Assembly: GCA_020024815.1 (NCBI GenBank)
Contig: JAHHTE010000063.1
Span: 1-10,354 of the forward strand
Direction of reading: 5' to 3'
From: Mailhella sp.
Lineage (GTDB): Bacteria; Desulfobacterota; Desulfovibrionia; Desulfovibrionales; Desulfovibrionaceae
DNA: 10,354 nt
The position numbers were made by a program, and so were the translations under genes. The notes under the pieces are model-generated. The model worked only from the letters and a program-made list of their open reading frames with translations. It was not told the origin of the DNA and made no database searches. Shown here in pieces: positions 6,222-10,354 of the stretch (the stretch's first letter is position 1; every line of letters begins with the position of its first letter).

Positions 6222-7364
6222 ATGAAAAATAAATTACACTACCTAGTATATCCAGTTTTTATAGGTATGTTTAATATTGGAACAGCTCATGCTCTTGTAG
6301 GTGCTTCTACTACTAATACTTTTCTTGGTGTAAATTATGGCGAAGAAGTATTAAATGCTGTTTTATCAAACTGGAAAAATCCTGATACTTCTGTTACAGG
6401 TGTTACTTCTCTTACTATTAGAGTAGCAAAAGATGGCAGACCATATTCTTGCGAAATAAAAAGAAAATCAAGCTCTGAAATTGTTGATAATTCTATTTGT
6501 CAAACTGTGGCTGAAATTGGTAACTTTTCACCTTTAGAAGGCATTGATAATGGTGAGGTTTATCTTAGTTTTGTCCATGATAATAAACCCTATTTAGATT
6601 TAAAAACAGTTACAAAACCTATTAAAGATGAAGGAAAGGAAGAAATTGATTCTGTAAAAAACCCTATTGATAATCCCATTAAAGATCTTCAAAAACAAAG
6701 TGATGTAAAACTTGATAGTGAAAAAATTATTGAAGAAAATGTCCCTCTTAAAGAAGATTCAACAACCATATCTAAAAATAATAATACAATAAAAACAGAA
6801 GATGTAGTTAAAAATACACAAACTAATGAAATACAAACATTAGAATATAAAGATCCTGATCCTTATACTCGCAAAGCAGAAGATTCCCCAAAACCCAAAA
6901 ATAATGATGCAAAAAAAACAAATGTTAAGCCAAATCCAGAACCAAAAGAAAATAATGTTTCAAAAAATATCTCAACCATAAAAGAAGAGGATAAAGTATA
7001 TCCTCCTCTTGCAACCGAAAAACAACCTCAAACACTTAAAATTTCTAAAAAAGAAGCATTACAACCTCCTTCTAAAAATCTTGTTGACCCATCAAGCAGT
7101 GTAAAAGAGTATTCAAATTATATTTTACGCGAAGCAGCTCCACAATTTAGATTTCCTTCTAATATAACAGGAAACTACCAAGTTATAGCACGAATTGATT
7201 TATTAGCTGATGGAACATTAGAAAAAGCTACTGTAAACAAAAGTTCTGGAGTACAAGCTTTAGACGATGAAATTTTACGGGTTTTAAAATCAGAAATAAA
7301 ATACCCTCCTGTTCCTTCAAAAAATAAACAAAGTTTATGGTTAACATTCAATATTAAAAAATAG
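6222..7364 (+). CDS. Exported protein with N-terminal TolA-III-like and C-terminal TonB-C-like domains
   Basis: I do not recognise this as a standard Tol protein. It has 380 residues. A signal peptide (1-24, cleavage after AHA) predicts a soluble periplasmic product, though an uncleaved anchor is possible. Residues about 36-120 look like TolA domain III: 'EEVLNAVLSNWKNP', 'LTIRVAKDGRPYSC', then 'NSICQTVAEIGNFSPL', with C77 and C93 able to form a disulfide; the 'SICQTV' segment resembles 'ALCQAAL' in E. coli TolA, whose domain III has a disulfide. Residues about 125-290 are a charged, low-complexity Lys/Glu/Asn/Pro linker. Residues about 297-380 form a second domain of TonB-C pattern ('YQVIARIDLLADGTLEKATVNKSSGVQALDDEIL', ending 'LWLTFNIKK'), visibly similar to the C-terminus of the preceding TolA-like protein. 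AGGGA precedes the ATG, 1 bp after the upstream stop. Role inferred: an auxiliary Tol component with two contact domains. Confidence 0.75.
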   Translation: MKNKLHYLVYPVFIGMFNIGTAHALVGASTTNTFLGVNYGEEVLNAVLSNWKNPDTSVTGVTSLTIRVAKDGRPYSCEIKRKSSSEIVDNSICQTVAEIGNFSPLEGIDNGEVYLSFVHDNKPYLDLKTVTKPIKDEGKEEIDSVKNPIDNPIKDLQKQSDVKLDSEKIIEENVPLKEDSTTISKNNNTIKTEDVVKNTQTNEIQTLEYKDPDPYTRKAEDSPKPKNNDAKKTNVKPNPEPKENNVSKNISTIKEEDKVYPPLATEKQPQTLKISKKEALQPPSKNLVDPSSSVKEYSNYILREAAPQFRFPSNITGNYQVIARIDLLADGTLEKATVNKSSGVQALDDEILRVLKSEIKYPPVPSKNKQSLWLTFNIKK

Positions 7365-7374
7365 AGAAAAAAAA

Positions 7375-9792
7375 ATGCAAACAACATCAGTAATAAAAAA
7401 TATATTCCTTTGCTTATGCCTTAATATTTTCTTTGTACTTTTTTTTACTTCTGTAAGTTATGCTGAAATAGAAAAAAATTCTGAAACAGAAGAAAATATA
7501 AATACCATTGCAACAGAACAAGTTACTGATGTTGTTTTATCTCTTATTGAAAGCCAAAAACGTGAACTTGATACAATAGAAGATGAAAGTGAACTTATTT
7601 CTTCTGGTTTACAACAAGAGCTCACTAAATTAAGAAACAAAACAAAAGAAGTAAGTATTACATATCACAGCTTATCTTCCATCTATGAAACTGGTAGCCT
7701 TTCTGCAAATGCTCGTTCTATTCTTACTAAACAAATCAATAGCTTATATGATGATTTAAATAATTATTACTCACCATTACTTCAAACTAGTAAAATTGTT
7801 TCTAATAGAATTTCTCAATTAACTTCTATTATTAACAATTTTAAAATTATGGATAAAAATCTTGTAGCTCATTTAGATATACGAGCAAAAGAACTTTTAA
7901 CCACATATCAAGATTTTCAAAAACGTATTAATAAATATCTACCAAATGCAGAACTTATCTTAAATGAAATCAATGCACTTTCAGAATCACTTGCAGAAAA
8001 ATTACCTGCTCTTTGGTTGAATTATTACCTAACTGCAACGGAAAATATTTTAAGTCCTCTTGTTTGGCAAAACGAACTCAAAAATTTTAAAGATATTTTT
8101 AGTACCATCTCAAGAACTTTGAGAAATGAATTACCCAATACTCTTGGTACATGGATATTATTTGCCATTAGAATTTTATTAGTTATTATTTTTGTTGGTA
8201 TTCCCCTTTATACTTCCACAAAATTTACAAAGAAATTGCCAATGACATATCATAAGGCATGGAAAGCTATTTTAAAATCAGCAATGCCCTATATCATTTT
8301 AGGTATTGGATTATTTTATGCCTCATGGCAAGCAAGCACAGTTTATCAAATAGGTATGGGACTTAGTGCCTTATGTATGTGTTATGGACAAATTCAATTC
8401 TCCTTTATTATACACAATATGGATATTCAAGATCCACCTACAAAATCAACAATCCTCTTTTTTGTTCCTATCTTATTTATTAGTCTTATTTTACTAACCT
8501 TTACTCCACTTATTTTAACTCTCTCTTTTCTTTGGACTCTTATACTTATATATCTTATTTATTATATTATCAAATTGCCCAAAAATGCTTATATTGTAGC
8601 ACAATATATTACAAATGGCTTTTGCCTACTCACTACCATTGGCGTTCTTATCACTCCAAGTGGCTTAGCAAGATTATCTATTCTAATGACATTACTTTAT
8701 ATTTGTCTTAGTGTTGGACTTTATCAAGCTTTTAGTTTTGTTCATTTATCTAAAGTTGTGCAAAATACATTACAAAATAATAGTTCTGGGACATTTTTCT
8801 TTGAATTAGTCCATGCTTTTCTCTTTCCTGTTCTTTTACTTTTATCTATATTAACACCCTTTAGTTGGATTTTAGCCTATCCTGGAGGCTCATATCTCAT
8901 TCAAAATTTTAGTAGTTTTGACTTTAATTTTGGTACATTTTCAATTAATACATTACAAATTTTCTCAATTTTATTTGCCTTTTATCTTACAAAATCTATT
9001 ATAAAAGTTATTAATAATTTTATAGATTCAAAATGGAATAACCCACATAATAATTCTATCTCAAATCTTACAACACCTATAAAAACAACTGTATTATTTG
9101 GTTGTTGGGGACTTTTCGCTCTATATGGTCTTAAAGTTCTTGGATTTAGCCTTACAAGCTTAACTGTTGTAGCTGGTGGTCTTTCTGTTGGTATCGGTCT
9201 TGGTTTACAAGGCTTTGTTCAAAACATTTTTAGTGGTTTTTCTCTTATTTTTGGACAAAATATCAGAGAGGGAGATGTTGTTGATGTTGGTGGTGTAAGT
9301 GGTATTGTACAAAAAGTTAGCTTACGTGCCACTCAAGTACGTACGTATGATAATGCTATTATCTTTGTTCCAAACTCACAATTTCTCAACACTACTTTTA
9401 CAAACTGGACACACAATGGAACTATGGTAAGACGTGCAATACAAGTTGGTGTTGCCTACGAAACAGATACAGACCTTGTTATTGATACAACAATGAAAGT
9501 ATTAAAAGAGCAAAAAGATATTCTTGCATATCCAGAACCAACAATTATTTTTATGAATTTTGGTGCAAGCTCTCTTGATTTTGAAATTCGCTTTTGGATA
9601 AAAGATCTAGAAACTACAATGTCTGTTTCAACCAATTTACGCTTAGCATTAAATCAAGCTTATAAAGAAAAAGGAATTGAAATACCATTCCCACAAACAG
9701 ATATTCATGTTTTTCATAACAACAGCAATAACAATGAAAAACAAGAAAAAGAAATTAATCCTTTTGATGAACCTAAAAAAGAAACTACGTAA
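7375..9792 (+). CDS. Large MscS/MscK-type mechanosensitive channel
   Basis: MscS-family channels open under membrane tension and release solutes during hypo-osmotic shock. This is a large member: 805 residues, shorter than E. coli MscK/MscM (about 1100). A signal peptide (1-30, cleavage after SYA) precedes a helical, probably coiled-coil periplasmic domain (about 31-255). About 11 membrane segments follow between residue 259 and 625. The pore helix is 'AGGLSVGIGLGLQGFVQN' (600-617), with the Gly/Ala packing of MscS TM3, followed by 'NIREGDVVDVGGVSGIV' and 'RTYDNAIIFVPNSQF', the MscS beta domain (about 629-684), and a cytoplasmic alpha/beta domain to about 775. The C-terminus is an Asn/Lys/Glu-rich tail. 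It begins 10 bp after the preceding gene with GAG before the ATG, so it belongs to the tol transcript. Hairpins B and A follow its stop codon. The family is certain; orthology with MscK is not. Confidence 0.93.
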   Translation: MQTTSVIKNIFLCLCLNIFFVLFFTSVSYAEIEKNSETEENINTIATEQVTDVVLSLIESQKRELDTIEDESELISSGLQQELTKLRNKTKEVSITYHSLSSIYETGSLSANARSILTKQINSLYDDLNNYYSPLLQTSKIVSNRISQLTSIINNFKIMDKNLVAHLDIRAKELLTTYQDFQKRINKYLPNAELILNEINALSESLAEKLPALWLNYYLTATENILSPLVWQNELKNFKDIFSTISRTLRNELPNTLGTWILFAIRILLVIIFVGIPLYTSTKFTKKLPMTYHKAWKAILKSAMPYIILGIGLFYASWQASTVYQIGMGLSALCMCYGQIQFSFIIHNMDIQDPPTKSTILFFVPILFISLILLTFTPLILTLSFLWTLILIYLIYYIIKLPKNAYIVAQYITNGFCLLTTIGVLITPSGLARLSILMTLLYICLSVGLYQAFSFVHLSKVVQNTLQNNSSGTFFFELVHAFLFPVLLLLSILTPFSWILAYPGGSYLIQNFSSFDFNFGTFSINTLQIFSILFAFYLTKSIIKVINNFIDSKWNNPHNNSISNLTTPIKTTVLFGCWGLFALYGLKVLGFSLTSLTVVAGGLSVGIGLGLQGFVQNIFSGFSLIFGQNIREGDVVDVGGVSGIVQKVSLRATQVRTYDNAIIFVPNSQFLNTTFTNWTHNGTMVRRAIQVGVAYETDTDLVIDTTMKVLKEQKDILAYPEPTIIFMNFGASSLDFEIRFWIKDLETTMSVSTNLRLALNQAYKEKGIEIPFPQTDIHVFHNNSNNNEKQEKEINPFDEPKKETT

Positions 9793-9815
9793 TATTGTAA
9801 TTAATTTTTATCTTT

Positions 9816-9857
9816 TTTGTGGGGGAAATGATTTCCCCCACACCCCCTCAATTTTTT
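9816..9857 (+). terminator. Hairpin B, copy 2: likely terminator of the tol array
   Basis: Twenty-five nt after the mscS-like stop codon, TGTGGGGGAAAT and ATTTCCCCCACA form a perfect 25-bp odd palindrome (9818-9842) around one G, followed by CACCCCCTCAA and a T-run (9852-9857). The T-run makes it a plausible terminator, although 9 nt separate it from the stem. Positions 9816-9851 match the minus strand of 1536-1571 with one difference. Confidence 0.65.
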
Positions 9858-9900
9858 CTTTATAGATTAATTTGATTTGATAATATAGTTATTAAATTTA

Positions 9901-9937
9901 TTAGGGGAGAACTTTTTATAAAAAAGTTCTCCCCTAA
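9901..9937 (+). repeat. Hairpin A, copy 2 (two-hairpin 3' module after the mscS-like gene)
   Basis: A perfect 17-bp stem, TTAGGGGAGAACTTTTT (9901-9917) with its complement (9921-9937), encloses a 3-nt loop ATA. It resembles hairpin A copy 1 in layout (G-run, A-run, CTTTT, mirrored) but its sequence differs at several positions with both arms still matching, which argues that the stem itself is kept. No clear T-run follows. It is nearly symmetric, so it could end or protect transcripts from either side. Confidence 0.75.
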
Positions 9938-10073
9938 AATTTCATTAACTATTTTTATTCTTATTCACTATTATAAAATATGTTTTCAAATTAGGGTGTG
10001 TTTCCAAATTATTTATAATTACTTTAAGGTATTAGGCTTATAAAATAAAAAATATTTTCATAAAATCACTGCC
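9938..10073. other. AT-rich spacer without recognisable features
   Basis: About 135 bp at roughly 25% G+C. I see no open frame with a ribosome binding site. A perfect TATAAT occurs at 10014-10019, but no -35 box stands at the right distance, and a loose direct repeat (TTTCAAATTA, then TTTCCAAATTA) lies at about 9984-10011. Neither is strong in DNA this AT-rich. Confidence 0.5.
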
Positions 10074-10347
10074 CTAATAAGTTTCACTCTCTGTAAGCGA
10101 AGAGCGAAGCGACTTGCTGAAAGAGTGTGAAACAGGGAGGTATTGCTCGGGTGTGCAGCAGTAGCCGTTGGCGAAGAATGAGCCTTACGGATAGCGACAG
10201 CAGTTTATGTAGTTTAATTTTGCGTTACTAATTGCTGTCTTTATTCGTAGCTTCCTGCGTCGCAACGATTAAAGCGGGGGTGAAAGCAAGGAGGGCTTGC
10301 CCCCGTTAGCTTACCACCCTGCTCGGGTCTAAGGGGTGAAGCCCCTT
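10074..10347. other. GC-rich, stem-rich non-coding block (unidentified RNA gene or repeat element)
   Basis: From about 10081 to the window end base composition jumps to 137 G/C in 274 nt (50%), against about 30% elsewhere. The reading frames I translated are broken by stops. Possible stems are numerous: GTTTCA/TGAAAC (10081-10086 with 10128-10133) enclosing CTCT/AGAG and GTAAG/CTTGC; CCGT-GGC/GCC-ACGG (10165-10190); GACAGCA/TGCTGTC (10196-10202 with 10233-10239); CGGGGG/CCCCCG with an inner AAGC/GCTT (10275-10305); and AAGGGG/CCCCTT (10331-10347). TGCTCGGGT occurs twice (10144-10152 and 10320-10328). TAATAAG starts the block at 10074, and the same word appears inverted near the window end, so the edges may be imperfect inverted repeats. 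It does not look like tRNA, tmRNA, SRP RNA or RNase P RNA. It may continue past the window. Strand is unknown. Confidence 0.45.
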
Positions 10348-10354
10348 ATTAAAC

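Noticed and set aside
9677..9865. Plus-strand open frame overlapping the mscS-like gene end
   Set aside because: It is a lysine/asparagine-rich out-of-frame reading of the AT-rich tail that runs through hairpin B, and has no ribosome binding site.
10081..10354. tRNA, tmRNA, SRP RNA or RNase P RNA in the GC-rich block
   Set aside because: No T-loop motif, CCA end, SRP tetraloop region or RNase P core motif could be found by eye.

Overview
The window is a stretch of AT-rich Gram-negative chromosome. Coding DNA is dominated by A/T-ending codons, and a short GC-rich non-coding block of about 50% G+C sits at the right end. An envelope Tol system, a TolC-type outer membrane protein, [NiFe]-hydrogenase maturation genes (hypD, hypE) and a DUF4390-like gene together suggest a low-GC member of the Desulfovibrionaceae or a relative (Lawsonia or low-GC Desulfovibrio type). 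This is inference from gene content and from C/G-run hairpins that resemble, from memory, Desulfovibrio intergenic hairpins. No marker gene is present to settle it.

Left half, minus strand. tolC (2754-4085) is followed by its own Rho-independent terminator (2711-2746), then hypD (1596-2699), hypE (384-1403) and the 5' part of a secreted DUF4390-like protein (1-327, running off the left edge). HypD and HypE act at successive steps in building the Fe(CN)2CO centre of [NiFe] hydrogenases. hypD and hypE are separated by 192 bp that carry two hairpins.

Right half, plus strand. From a divergent promoter region (4086-4226) runs a tight five-gene array with gaps of 1-19 bp: tolQ, tolR, a TolA/TonB-like energy transducer, an unusual exported protein with a TolA-III-like domain at one end and a TonB-C-like domain at the other, and a large MscS/MscK-type mechanosensitive channel. 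TolQ-TolR form the proton-driven motor, the third protein carries force across the periplasm, and the fourth probably provides extra periplasmic contact domains. The usual tolB and pal are absent and the channel occupies their place. The tolC/tolQ intergenic region holds a good promoter for each side and two near-identical palindromes (ACAATATTGT type), one inside each promoter zone, which look like a shared operator.

Non-coding DNA. Two copies of a two-hairpin 3' module (hairpin B, then hairpin A, in the direction of transcription) lie about 25 nt after the stop codons of hypD and the mscS-like gene. The last 562 bp (9793-10354) contain no convincing gene. They hold the second hairpin module, about 135 bp of featureless AT-rich DNA, and about 280 bp of GC-rich DNA rich in potential stems, which is the least explained part of the window.
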